Positions 36,336-45,130 of a DNA stretch of 64,000 nt are shown here, one piece after another. Source of the DNA: Paracoccaceae bacterium (GTDB taxonomy: Bacteria > Pseudomonadota > Alphaproteobacteria > Rhodobacterales > Rhodobacteraceae); assembly GCA_030148225.1 (NCBI GenBank), contig JASBTX010000038.1, forward strand, positions 1 to 64,000, read 5' to 3'. Position numbers and translations under genes: made by a program. Each line of letters begins with the position of its first letter. The stretch's first letter is position 1. Under the pieces are notes generated by a model, which saw nothing but the letters and a program-made list of their open reading frames with translations, had not been told where the DNA came from and ran no database searches.

Positions 36336-38236
36336 CAGGGCAACAGACCCCGCGCCGTCAGCGCAGCGGTGATCTCGTCCAGAATGACCGGATCGTCGAT
36401 GGCAGCGGGCATCTTGTATTCCTGACGATCCGCGATTTTCTGCACCGTGCCGCGCAGCACCTTGCCCGAGCGTGTCTTGGGCAGGCGCTTGACCTCCAGC
36501 GCGGTCTTGAAGGCCGCAACCGCGCCGATCTTCTCGCGCACCAGCGCCACCAGCTCTTTCTCCAGCGCCGCTTCGTGACGGTCGGCCCCGTCATTGGGTA
36601 CAAAGAAGCCAAGCGGCAATTGCCCCTTCAGCGCGTCAGCCGCCCCCACCACCGCGCATTCGGCGATATCGGGATGGCTGGCGATCACCTCTTCCATCGC
36701 GCCGGTCGACAGGCGGTGCCCGGCCACATTGATGATGTCATCGGTCCGCGCCATGATCGAGACATAGCCGTCTTCGTCGATGATCCCGGCATCCGCCGTC
36801 GCGTAATAGCCCGGAAAATCATCCAGATAGGAACTGCGGAACCGGTCATCGGCATTCCAGAGCGTCGGAAAGCACGAGGGCGGCAGCGGCAGCCTGGCCA
36901 CGATATTGCCCAATGTGCCCGCGGGCACGGGATGGCCGTCATCATCGAGCACGTGAATATCATAGCCCGGCATCGGCACCCCAGGCGAGCCCGGCTTGAT
37001 CGGCAAAAGCCCCAGACCCAGCGGGTTGCCGCAGATCGTCCAGCCGGTTTCGGTCTGCCACCAGTGATCGATCACCGGCACGCCCAGTTTCTCACCGGCC
37101 CAGGCCAGCGTCGCCGGGTCCGACCGTTCCCCGGCAAGGAAAAGCGAGCGAAAGCCGCTCAGATCGTAATCCCCGATCAGCGATCCGGCAGGGTCTTCCT
37201 TCTTGATGGCGCGAAACGCCGTCGGCGCGGTAAAGAGCGAGACGACATCATGCTCGGCGATCACCCGCCAGAAGGCCCCGGCATCGGGCGTGCCCACGGG
37301 CTTGCCTTCGTAGATGACGGTCGCGCAGCCATGCAGAAGCGGCGCATAGCAGATATAGGAATGGCCCACGACCCAGCCCACATCCGAGGCTGCCCAGAAC
37401 ACTTCGCCGGGGTTGATGTCGTAGTGGTTCTTCATCGTCCATTTCAGCGCCACCATATGCCCGCCATTGTCGCGCACGACGCCCTTGGGCTGTCCGGTCG
37501 TGCCCGAGGTATAGAGGATATAGAGCGGATCGGTCGCCGCGACCTCGGTGCAGCCGGCGTGCGCGCCGGCGCTGATGGCGGCATCGACGGCGGCGCGGTA
37601 GTCGATATCGCGGCCTTCGGTCAGGTCGCAGGGCTGGGTGTCGCGCTGCAGGATGACGCAGAAATCGGGCTTGGCCCCGGCGATGCTGATCGCTTCGTCC
37701 AATAGTGGCTTATAGGCAATGACCCGTCCGGGTTCGATGCCGCAGGAGGCCGAGATCACCGCCTTGGGCGCGGCGTCATCGATGCGCGTGGCCAGTTCCT
37801 TGGCGGCGAAACCGCCGAAGACGACCGAATGCACAGCACCCAGCCGGGCCGAGGCCAGCATGGCAAACACCGCTTCGGGCACCATGGGCATGTAGATGAC
37901 CACGCGATCACCCTTGCCCACGCCGCGCGACGCCAGCACATGGGCCAGCGATGCAACCTCGCTCAGCACCTCGTCATAGCTGTAGCTGCGCCGGGTTCCC
38001 GTCACCGGGCTGTCATAAATGACTGCGGTCCGCTCGCCATGGCCCGCCTCGACATGCCGGTCGAGCGTGTTGTAGCAGGTATTGCAGATCGCATCGTCGA
38101 ACCAGCGGCCGTATATCCCGGCATCGGGGTTGAAGATGCGCGTGGGCGGCGTGATCCAGTCGATCTCTTTCGCGGCCTCGGCCCAAAAGGCTTCGGGGTC
38201 GGATTTCCAGGCGGTGTATGTCTCTGAATAGGTCAT
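36335..38236 (-). CDS. prpE: Propionyl-CoA synthetase
   Basis: A 633-residue acyl-adenylate-forming ligase that makes propionyl-CoA (some acetyl-CoA) from the acid, ATP and CoA. It shows the AMP-binding P-loop YTSGTTGQPKGVV, the acyl-pocket region DVGWVVGHSYI, the hinge and adenylation blocks YATADAGIIDEDGY and GHRLSTGAMEE, and the catalytic lysine in PKTRSGKVLRGTVQK. The N-terminal WFDDAICNTCYN block favours PrpE over Acs. The ATG overlaps the stop of the SDR gene (TGATG), so the two are coupled. Confidence 0.92.
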   Translation of the reverse strand: MTYSETYTAWKSDPEAFWAEAAKEIDWITPPTRIFNPDAGIYGRWFDDAICNTCYNTLDRHVEAGHGERTAVIYDSPVTGTRRSYSYDEVLSEVASLAHVLASRGVGKGDRVVIYMPMVPEAVFAMLASARLGAVHSVVFGGFAAKELATRIDDAAPKAVISASCGIEPGRVIAYKPLLDEAISIAGAKPDFCVILQRDTQPCDLTEGRDIDYRAAVDAAISAGAHAGCTEVAATDPLYILYTSGTTGQPKGVVRDNGGHMVALKWTMKNHYDINPGEVFWAASDVGWVVGHSYICYAPLLHGCATVIYEGKPVGTPDAGAFWRVIAEHDVVSLFTAPTAFRAIKKEDPAGSLIGDYDLSGFRSLFLAGERSDPATLAWAGEKLGVPVIDHWWQTETGWTICGNPLGLGLLPIKPGSPGVPMPGYDIHVLDDDGHPVPAGTLGNIVARLPLPPSCFPTLWNADDRFRSSYLDDFPGYYATADAGIIDEDGYVSIMARTDDIINVAGHRLSTGAMEEVIASHPDIAECAVVGAADALKGQLPLGFFVPNDGADRHEAALEKELVALVREKIGAVAAFKTALEVKRLPKTRSGKVLRGTVQKIADRQEYKMPAAIDDPVILDEITAALTARGLLP

Positions 38237-38985
38237 CAGCAGGTATAATTCATTCCAATGCGGCCACCATCGGCATAGATGGTTTCACCGGTGATATAAC
38301 TGGCCTTGTCGCTGGCCAGAAAGGCCACGACACTGCCGATTTCGCGGGGTTCGCCGACGCGTTTCATCGGCGTACGTGCCATCACGCGTTCCATCGCGGC
38401 GGGGTCGGAATTGATGCCCGCCATCATGGCAGTATCGATCGAACCGGGACCGACGGCGTTGACGCGGATACCGTGCGGCGCCAGCGCCAGCGCGGCCGAT
38501 TTCGTCAGCTGCATTACCCCGCCCTTCGAGGCGCAATAGGCCGGGATCGTCGGAATGGCGACCTGGGCATTGATCGATGACATGTTGATGATCGCGCCCT
38601 TGATCCCGTGCGCGATCATCGATTTCGCCGCGCGCTGCGTGGCGAGGAATGTCGCGCTCAGGTTGACATCAAGCACTTTCCGGAAGTTTTCGAACGGGGT
38701 TTCCAGAAAATCGCCCGGCAGGGCGATGCCGGCATTGTTCACAAGGATGCTCAGCCCGCCATGCTCGGCCTCGATCCGGTCGAACATGGTGTTGATCTGG
38801 TCGGGATCGGCCATATCGCAGGTGATCGCGGCCTCGGCGCCCAGTTCTTTGGCGGCGGCCCTGACACCGTCGGCGTTGATATCGGCCAGGATCAGACGGG
38901 CACCGTCATCGGCCAGCGCTTTGGCCGAGGCATATCCGATGCCCTGCGCCGCGCCCGTGATCAGGGCTAGGGGTTGATCTGTCAT
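38236..38985 (-). CDS. Short-chain dehydrogenase/reductase
   Basis: A 249-residue classical SDR: cofactor motif TGAAQGIG near 11-18, NNAGIA near 87, catalytic Ser in INMSSINAQ, YxxxK in YCASKGG, and the end GETIYADGG. Asp in ADINAD suggests NAD(H). Such enzymes oxidise sugar acids or secondary alcohols; none can be chosen here. It is the first gene of a pair with prpE. A LacI-type operator candidate lies at 39054-39067, about 70 bp upstream. Confidence 0.87.
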   Translation of the reverse strand: MTDQPLALITGAAQGIGYASAKALADDGARLILADINADGVRAAAKELGAEAAITCDMADPDQINTMFDRIEAEHGGLSILVNNAGIALPGDFLETPFENFRKVLDVNLSATFLATQRAAKSMIAHGIKGAIINMSSINAQVAIPTIPAYCASKGGVMQLTKSAALALAPHGIRVNAVGPGSIDTAMMAGINSDPAAMERVMARTPMKRVGEPREIGSVVAFLASDKASYITGETIYADGGRIGMNYTC

Positions 38986-39053
38986 GCGGGTTTCGGGCTC
39001 CTGTTGTCACGATTGCGCGTATTTTGGGCCTTTCACCCCGGTTCTGCAACAAC

Positions 39054-39067
39054 TGGTAGCGCTCTCA
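39054..39067 (-). promoter_or_regulatory. Candidate LacI-family operator upstream of SDR-prpE
   Basis: TGGTAGCGCTCTCA is an imperfect palindrome centred on AGCGCT, the core of many LacI/GalR-family operators in alphaproteobacteria. It lies 69 bp before the SDR start. No lacI-type gene is in the window, so the regulator would be encoded elsewhere. Confidence 0.4.
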
Positions 39068-39114
39068 TTCCGGGCCGATTGACGCGGCCCGCCCGGCGGG
39101 GCTTTGGCGGGTCT

Positions 39115-40167
39115 TCAGCCTGCCATCCTCTCCTGCTCGCGCATGACCATGCCAAACAGGTCACGCGGGTCGTCGGGATCGGCAATCAGGTCCAGCTCAA
39201 CCGAGCGGGGCGAGGTCTCGAGCGTCTTGCGCAGCCATCTGAGCGCCGAAAAATCCTCGATCGCGAACCCGACACCGTCAAAAAGCGTGATCGCATCCGC
39301 GCCCGTGCGCCCCGGTATCTGCCCCGTGATCACCTGCCAAAGCTCTTTGACCGGGTGATCGGGGTCAAGCTGCTGGATCTCACCTTCGATCCGGGTCTGT
39401 TCGGGATATTCGACAAAGATATCAGCGCGCAGCAGGATATCGCGGTGCAGTTCCGTCTTGCCCGGGCAATCGCCGCCGATGGCGTTGATATGGATCCCCG
39501 ATCCGATCATGTTGTCGGTCAGGATCGTGGCATATTGCTTGTCTGCCGTGCAGGTGGTGACGATATCGGCACCCTCCAGCGCATCTTCGGCGGTGGCGCA
39601 GGCGATCAGGTTCAGGCCGCGCCCCGTCAGGTTGTCGATGCATTTGCGCGTGGCGGCCGGATCGATGTCGAAAAGACGCACCGTATCGATGCCGTTGATC
39701 GCCTTCAGCGCCAGCGCCTGAAATTCCGATTGCGCGCCATTGCCGATCATGGCCAGCACCTTTGCGCCCGGCCGGGCAAGGTATGTGCTGGCCACGGCCG
39801 AGGTGGCCGCTGTGCGCAACGCCGTCAGCACCGTCATTTCCGTCAGGAGCACGGGATAGCCGGTATCGACCGAGGCCAAAAGGCCAAAGGCAGTGACCGT
39901 TTGCAGGCCCTCTTTCATGTTCTTGGGGTGGCCGTTGACATATTTGAAGCCGTAATCGATGCCATCCGAGGTCGGCATCAGTTCGATCACGCCATCCGAG
40001 GAATGCGAGGCGACGCGCGGCGTCTTGTCAAACAGAGGCCAGCGGCGGAAATCCTCTTCGATATAGGCGGCAAGCTCGACCATGCAGGTCTCGACGCCCT
40101 TGTCGAGCACGAGGCGCATCATGTTTTCGACGCTGACAAAGGGGACGGTATTCAGGGAATGCGGCAT
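39115..40167 (-). CDS. Ornithine cyclodeaminase/mu-crystallin family protein
   Basis: A 350-residue NAD-dependent enzyme. The Rossmann segment is LAMIGNGAQSEFQALAL (about 140-156), and an active-site Asp lies in INAIGGDCPGKTEL. Ornithine cyclodeaminase turns ornithine into proline and ammonia. Close relatives reduce delta-1-pyrroline-2-carboxylate, a step that follows dehydration of 3-hydroxyproline. The neighbouring EQPC-type enolases make this second role attractive, though unproven. It is the last gene before the SDR-prpE pair; 130-190 bp gaps flank it. Confidence 0.85.
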   Translation of the reverse strand: MPHSLNTVPFVSVENMMRLVLDKGVETCMVELAAYIEEDFRRWPLFDKTPRVASHSSDGVIELMPTSDGIDYGFKYVNGHPKNMKEGLQTVTAFGLLASVDTGYPVLLTEMTVLTALRTAATSAVASTYLARPGAKVLAMIGNGAQSEFQALALKAINGIDTVRLFDIDPAATRKCIDNLTGRGLNLIACATAEDALEGADIVTTCTADKQYATILTDNMIGSGIHINAIGGDCPGKTELHRDILLRADIFVEYPEQTRIEGEIQQLDPDHPVKELWQVITGQIPGRTGADAITLFDGVGFAIEDFSALRWLRKTLETSPRSVELDLIADPDDPRDLFGMVMREQERMAG

Positions 40168-40352
40168 GATCGGGTCCTCGGGCCGGGTGGTTCAGCGGGT
40201 GGGGCAGGGTGCCGGACCGGCCCCCAAAAGGGGCCGACAGCGGCAATTGCACCAAGCATCGATGAAAGAACTGCGCGCGAATAGTCGCAAATTGCCGGTT
40301 TGGGCCTTATATCATGTCAGTTTGGTTAGATGTTTGGCGTTTTGACAGGCCT

Positions 40353-41636
40353 TCATCCTTCGCCCGCAAGCGATTGGGCCGCCGCCGCAATAGCGGCGCC
40401 CGTCAGGTCCAGATCTTCGGCAGTGAGCGCGAGGCAGGGATAGGTCTTGCCCGGTGATTTGAAGATACCGCCCGCGCGCAGCGCCTGATTGTAGCGCGCG
40501 GCCATCCGGCCATCGGCCATCAGCACGTCGCGGTAATTGCGCGGCTCGGCTGCGGTAAAGACCACCTCGAACAGGGTCTGATCGCCGACGATGCGATGGG
40601 CAATGCCCGCCGCATCAAGCGCATTGCCGGTCATGTCCATGACCTGCTGGCCGAGGGCGCGCAGCGCCGCATACTGACCTTCCCTGCGCAGGATTTCGAG
40701 CGTTTTCAGCCCGGCCACTGCCGCCACCGGATTGCCCGACAGCGTGCCCAGCTGCATCAGCCAGCGATCCGCGCCGACAATGGATTTGTCGAAATGGGCC
40801 ATGATCGCGGCCGATCCGGCAATCGCGGCCAGCGGAAAGCCGCCCCCGATCACCTTGCCCAGCGTGCAGATATCGGGCGTCACGCCGTAATGTTCCTGCG
40901 CGCCGCCATAGGCAAAGCGAAAGCCGGTCACGACCTCGTCGAAGATGAGCAGAATGCCGCGTTTCTGCGTCTCTTCGCGCAGCCCCTGCAGAAAGCCGGG
41001 CAGGGGCGGGATGATGCGCTGCAGCGGCTCGACAATGACCGCCGCGACCGTATCCCCGTGTTCATCCAGAAGCGAGCGGATGAAATCGAGATCGTTGAAG
41101 GGCGCGATCAGCATTTCCGCCGCGACGCTGGCGGGAATGCCGGCGCTGTCGGGCCGGGCCTGCGGAAAATTCACCAGTGTTTCGGGGGCGAGGCTCATCT
41201 GCGCCTCGGCGCTCATGCCGTGATAGCCGCCCTCGAACTTGACGATTTTGTCGCGCCCGGTAAAGGCGCGGGCAAGGCGCATGGCATACATGTCCGCCTC
41301 GCCACCCGACGAGACATAGCGCAGCTGTTCGGCGCAGGGTACGGCGCGGCAAATCTCTTCGGCCAGTTCGACACCGGCGGTATTATTGGCAAAAAAGGTC
41401 ATGCCCTGCGGGATCTGGCGCAACACCGCCTCTTCGACCTCTGCATTGCCGTGGCCCAGCAACATTGGCCCCGAACCGATCAGGAAATCGACGAATTCAT
41501 GACCATCCGCATCGCGCACCCGCGCGCCCTTGCCGCTGGCGATGAATATGGACGGGTCGAAATTGCCAAAGCCGCCCGCCGGGAGAACTGCCCGGGCGCG
41601 TTCGGCCCATTCGGCCTGGGTCGTGAGTTTCTGCAT
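40353..41636 (-). CDS. Class III aminotransferase (glutamate-1-semialdehyde aminomutase-like)
   Basis: A 427-residue PLP enzyme. Visible are GSGPMLLGHGNAEVEEAV, the PLP-phosphate loop YVSSGGEADMYAMRLAR, FEGGYHGMS, the cofactor Asp in LIFDEVVTGFRF, and the Schiff-base lysine in TLGKVIGGGFPLAAI. It aligns in style with hemL, but the Shemin pathway enzyme hemA is present, so a catabolic transaminase for an amino acid made by the adjacent enolase and dehydrogenase genes is more likely. It starts 12 bp after the next upstream gene and is probably co-transcribed. Confidence 0.87.
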   Translation of the reverse strand: MQKLTTQAEWAERARAVLPAGGFGNFDPSIFIASGKGARVRDADGHEFVDFLIGSGPMLLGHGNAEVEEAVLRQIPQGMTFFANNTAGVELAEEICRAVPCAEQLRYVSSGGEADMYAMRLARAFTGRDKIVKFEGGYHGMSAEAQMSLAPETLVNFPQARPDSAGIPASVAAEMLIAPFNDLDFIRSLLDEHGDTVAAVIVEPLQRIIPPLPGFLQGLREETQKRGILLIFDEVVTGFRFAYGGAQEHYGVTPDICTLGKVIGGGFPLAAIAGSAAIMAHFDKSIVGADRWLMQLGTLSGNPVAAVAGLKTLEILRREGQYAALRALGQQVMDMTGNALDAAGIAHRIVGDQTLFEVVFTAAEPRNYRDVLMADGRMAARYNQALRAGGIFKSPGKTYPCLALTAEDLDLTGAAIAAAAQSLAGEG

Positions 41637-41647
41637 GGCGCGCCTCC

Positions 41648-42751
41648 TTAGTCGATGATGCCGATGGGTGTGCCGAGCCGGTCCTGATCGATATCGATGC
41701 CAAGGCCGGGACCCTCGGGCGGGGCGATGCGCCCCTGATCACGCACCGGCGCATCCGGCGCGAGGCGCGGCGCGACATAATGACTAAGATCGCAGACATT
41801 CAGAAGGTTGGCTGCCGGTGTCGCGGCCCCCAGATGCAGCGCCGCCGCCGTCACGATATCTGATCCCCATGTGCATTCGATGCACATGCGCGCGCCCAGA
41901 TGCAGGCAAAGATCGCGCGCGCGCCTGAGGGGCGACAGCCCGCCGAACTTGGAAATTTTCAGCGCCACCGCATCCATCGCACCCCGGTTATAACCCTCGA
42001 GCAGGCTGGCCGTATCATGTGCGGTTTCATCAAGCTTCATAGGCAGGCCAGTGGCCGCCTTCACCGCAGCGCATTCCGCGGTCGTACGGCAGGGCTGTTC
42101 GAGCATGATATCCAGATGCCGCACCGCGCGCCCGACCCGCGTCGCCTCGAGCTGGGTGGCGCCGCAGTTCCAGTCGCCATAGACCAGCGGGCCGCTGCCC
42201 ACGGCGGCGCGCACCTGCTCCAGCCGGGCGATATCGGCCTCGGGATCGGCATCGGCGCCCAGTTTGACCTGAAACTGGGTGATCCCGCTGGCCTTGGCCG
42301 CGCGCGCCATATCCGCCATCTCTTCGGGCGCGATGCAGGTGATGGAGTGATAAAGCGGCAGCGTCGCCTGCCGCCGCCCGCCAAGAAGCGCATGAAGCGG
42401 CAGGCCCGCCGCCTTGCCGGTAATATCCCAGAGCGCGATGTCGATGGGTGAATGCACGTAAGGATGCCCGATGAGATGGGCGTTGCAGCGCGCCATCAGC
42501 GCCTCGGGCCCTACGGGATCGGCCCCGATGAGCACCGGCGCCAGTTCCCCGAGCGCGGGCAGGACGCCGCCGGCATAGGCGGGCAGGTAATGCGGGATCG
42601 GGCAGACCTCACCCCAGCCCGAGATGCCGCTGTCGGTATCGATGCGGATCACGATCGAGGCGGTGGTGTCGCAGGTTTTGCCCGCGGCCATGTAATAGGT
42701 GGCGTGGCTTGTCAGGTCGATCTGCCAGACGGTGATGCGGGTGATTTTCAT
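41648..42751 (-). CDS. Enolase-superfamily enzyme (MR/MLE subgroup), paralogue 1
   Basis: A 367-residue (alpha/beta)7-beta barrel. Metal ligands and general bases are in GDWNCGA, LEQPCRT, KLDETAHD, and the two lysines in FQVKLGAD and ALKISKFGG. The arrangement with Lys on both faces fits racemases, epimerases or dehydratases acting on amino acids. EQPC occurs, as I recall, in cis-3-hydroxy-L-proline dehydratase and hydroxyproline-betaine epimerase relatives. ATG 42751 was chosen over a longer frame that reads through the intergenic repeat. It differs from paralogues 2 and 3 at the third metal site. Confidence 0.87.
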   Translation of the reverse strand: MKITRITVWQIDLTSHATYYMAAGKTCDTTASIVIRIDTDSGISGWGEVCPIPHYLPAYAGGVLPALGELAPVLIGADPVGPEALMARCNAHLIGHPYVHSPIDIALWDITGKAAGLPLHALLGGRRQATLPLYHSITCIAPEEMADMARAAKASGITQFQVKLGADADPEADIARLEQVRAAVGSGPLVYGDWNCGATQLEATRVGRAVRHLDIMLEQPCRTTAECAAVKAATGLPMKLDETAHDTASLLEGYNRGAMDAVALKISKFGGLSPLRRARDLCLHLGARMCIECTWGSDIVTAAALHLGAATPAANLLNVCDLSHYVAPRLAPDAPVRDQGRIAPPEGPGLGIDIDQDRLGTPIGIID

Positions 42752-42789
42752 GTCACGGCTCCCTTGTGGCGGGGTTGCGCCGCCTCTGG

Positions 42790-42870
42790 CGTCGCGGGGT
42801 CGCGGGGGCGCTGCCCCCGCTTGGCCCTGGCGGGCCAATTCACCCCCGGAGTATTTGGGCAAAGAAGATG
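42790..42870. repeat. Rhodobacterales GC-rich intergenic repeat, copy 2 (reverse orientation)
   Basis: GCGGGGGCGCTGCCCCCGC (19-base palindrome-like arm), then TTGGCCC/GGGCCAA pairing, then a GGAGTATTTGGGCAAAG block. It is the reverse complement of the module at 36252-36335. It fills the gap between enolase paralogues 1 and 2, so it may attenuate transcription inside that operon. Confidence 0.65.
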
Positions 42871-42872
42871 CA

Positions 42873-43985
42873 TCATGTGACCCGGTAGCTGGCGACGGGG
42901 GCGCCGAGCGCGTCAAGGTCGGGGTGGACGCCAAGCCCGGGGCCTTCGGGCAGGTGGAGGTGGCCGTCGATATTGCGCGGGCCGCGCCCCCCGGCGATAT
43001 CGACCGTCAGCATGTCCTGGCAGGCCCAGACGGCGTGGATGGCATGATCGGGGATGGTGGCAGCGAGATGCAGCGCCTCGGCATCGGCAAGCACCGAACC
43101 GCCGGTGGCCATGACGAACATGTCGATGCCATGCGCCAGCGCGAGGTCGCGCATCCGCGCGGCGCGGGTCAGGCCGCCGACGCGGTTGAGCTTGATGCCA
43201 AAAACCTCGGCCAGCCCGTCCCGCGCGATGCGCGCTGCGTCCTGCAGCGTGACCAGGGCTTCGTCCACGCTGACGGGTGCAGGGTGCAGCGGGCGGATCG
43301 CGGCGATATCGTCGAGCGTTTCGCAGGGCTGTTCGACCATGACCGAAAGGTCCGCCGTGGCCTGCATCACCCGGATCGCCTGTTGCCGGCTCCAGCCCCG
43401 GTTGACATCATAGAGGATGATTTCGCCGGGTTTGCGGTTGGCTTCCATGTCGCGAATGCGGGCGATGTCGCGTTCGACATCGCCGCCGATCTTGACCGAA
43501 TGGGCGATATAGCCGCGCTGGCGGTAGCGTTCGACGACGGCGCGCGTCTCGTCCACGGTTTTGGCGCCCACCGAGGAGGCGATGGGTTTCGGGCTGCGCG
43601 AACCGCCGCCCATCAGATCGGCAATCGGCAGGCCCGCCGCCTGACCCGCGATATCCCAGCAGGCCATGTCGATGGGCGATTTGGCATAGAGATGCCCGGG
43701 CAGGGCGATATCCATCGCGCGTTCAACATCCAGAAGCAGCCGCGGATCAAGCCCGAGGATGAAAGGGGCCATGGTGTCAATCCCGGCCCGGATACCCGGC
43801 CCGTGCGCGGGCACATAGGTATGGCCCCAGGGCGTGCCTTCGCCCCAGCCGGTGATCCCGGCATCGGTATCGACACGGACGAACGTCGCGTCCAGGCAGT
43901 CGAATTTCAGCCGCCCGCCCGAGAGCCAGTAGGGATGTTCGAGCGGCAGATCGACCTGATAGATGGTCAGCGCGGTGATTTTCAT
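42873..43985 (-). CDS. Enolase-superfamily enzyme (MR/MLE subgroup), paralogue 2
   Basis: A 370-residue enzyme with the same scaffold: HSVKIGGD, LYDVNRGW (metal Asp), VEQPCETLDD (metal Glu), VSVDEALVT and GIKLNRVGG. The single-Lys spacing and N-capping loop differ from paralogue 3, so the substrates probably differ. Its ATG overlaps the stop of paralogue 3 (ATGA). The stretch up to paralogue 1 is filled by the GC-rich repeat. I cannot name the substrate; a dehydratase or epimerase of a cyclic amino acid or a sugar acid is possible. Confidence 0.87.
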   Translation of the reverse strand: MKITALTIYQVDLPLEHPYWLSGGRLKFDCLDATFVRVDTDAGITGWGEGTPWGHTYVPAHGPGIRAGIDTMAPFILGLDPRLLLDVERAMDIALPGHLYAKSPIDMACWDIAGQAAGLPIADLMGGGSRSPKPIASSVGAKTVDETRAVVERYRQRGYIAHSVKIGGDVERDIARIRDMEANRKPGEIILYDVNRGWSRQQAIRVMQATADLSVMVEQPCETLDDIAAIRPLHPAPVSVDEALVTLQDAARIARDGLAEVFGIKLNRVGGLTRAARMRDLALAHGIDMFVMATGGSVLADAEALHLAATIPDHAIHAVWACQDMLTVDIAGGRGPRNIDGHLHLPEGPGLGVHPDLDALGAPVASYRVT

Positions 43986-45094
43986 GTCAGCGCTCCATAT
44001 TCGGCGACAGGGGGGCCGAGGCTTTTGAAATCGGGGCGTACGCCAAGGCCCGGCCCGTCGGTGGCAAAGAGATGTCCCCCGCGCGCCTCGGGCCCGCCCA
44101 GACCCGTCGAGCGGGTATTGTAATTCATCAGATCAGTGGAATTGACCAGATACTCGGCTGGGGTCGAGGCCGCGAAATGGGCAACAGCGGCGGTCGTGAT
44201 CTCGCCGCCCCAGCTATCCTCGGCGACGACGGGCATGCGGTGATCGATCAGGAAATCGCGCACCCGACGCGCCTTGGAAAGCCCGCCCAGATTGGAGATT
44301 TTCAGGCAACAGATATCCGCGCCACGGTCGGCAACAATGCGCCGGGCCATGTCGATACCGGTCAGGCATTCATCGAGTTTCAGGGGATGATCGGCAACCC
44401 GGCGCACCTGCTGGCATTCGTCATAGGTCCGGCAGGGCTGTTCGAGAATGACATCCAGATCACGCGTGGCCCGCGCCACCCGGATGGCGTTATCGACGCG
44501 CCAGCCCTGATTGGCATCGGCCATCGCGCTCTCGCCGGTTTTCAGCATCGCGACGGTGTCGTGGATGCGCGCGATATCTTCTGCCCAGTTGCTGCCGACC
44601 TTGATCTGGAACTGGCGATAGCCGTCGCGCCTGTAGCCCTCGATTTCGGCGCGGGTCTCGTCGGCGGGCTTCTGCGGGGCGACACGGTACATGGGCGCGC
44701 TCTCGCTCAGCCTGCCGCCAAGCAGCATCCAGACCGGCTGACCGGTGGCCTGACCAAGGATATCCCAGCAGGCCGCGTCAAAAGGGGATTTGGCATAGCC
44801 GTGCCCCTGCACCAGATGATCCATCAGCCGTTCGATCCGGGCGACCTGACGCGGGTCTTCGCCAATGAGGGCGGGCGCCACCAGACCGGCAAGGGCAGGG
44901 ACGCCGGCGGAATGGGCGATCATGTAGTTTTCACCGCAGGGCGTGAACTCACCACAGCCCTGCAGCCCGGCATCGGTATCGATCACCACGACGCTGGCGC
45001 GGGCGGTGGTGATGGCATTGCCCGCGCCCCAGCCATAGGACCCACCGATATAGGGCAGGTCGGTCTGATAGATGCGGATGCGCGTAATTTTCAT
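43982..45094 (-). CDS. Enolase-superfamily enzyme (MR/MLE subgroup), paralogue 3
   Basis: A 370-residue enzyme with FQIKVGSN (Lys base), ADANQGWR (metal Asp), LEQPCRTYDEC (metal Glu), LKLDECLTG and CLKISNLGG (second Lys base). It is closest in motif wording to cis-3-hydroxyproline dehydratase/hydroxyproline-betaine 2-epimerase-type members, judged from memory. AGAAGGG lies upstream of the ATG. It follows the alcohol dehydrogenase by 36 bp in one transcript. Confidence 0.87.
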   Translation of the reverse strand: MKITRIRIYQTDLPYIGGSYGWGAGNAITTARASVVVIDTDAGLQGCGEFTPCGENYMIAHSAGVPALAGLVAPALIGEDPRQVARIERLMDHLVQGHGYAKSPFDAACWDILGQATGQPVWMLLGGRLSESAPMYRVAPQKPADETRAEIEGYRRDGYRQFQIKVGSNWAEDIARIHDTVAMLKTGESAMADANQGWRVDNAIRVARATRDLDVILEQPCRTYDECQQVRRVADHPLKLDECLTGIDMARRIVADRGADICCLKISNLGGLSKARRVRDFLIDHRMPVVAEDSWGGEITTAAVAHFAASTPAEYLVNSTDLMNYNTRSTGLGGPEARGGHLFATDGPGLGVRPDFKSLGPPVAEYGALT

Positions 45095-45130
45095 CCTGCC
45101 ACCCTTCTGCGCGTGTTTCGGGTGGGCATG

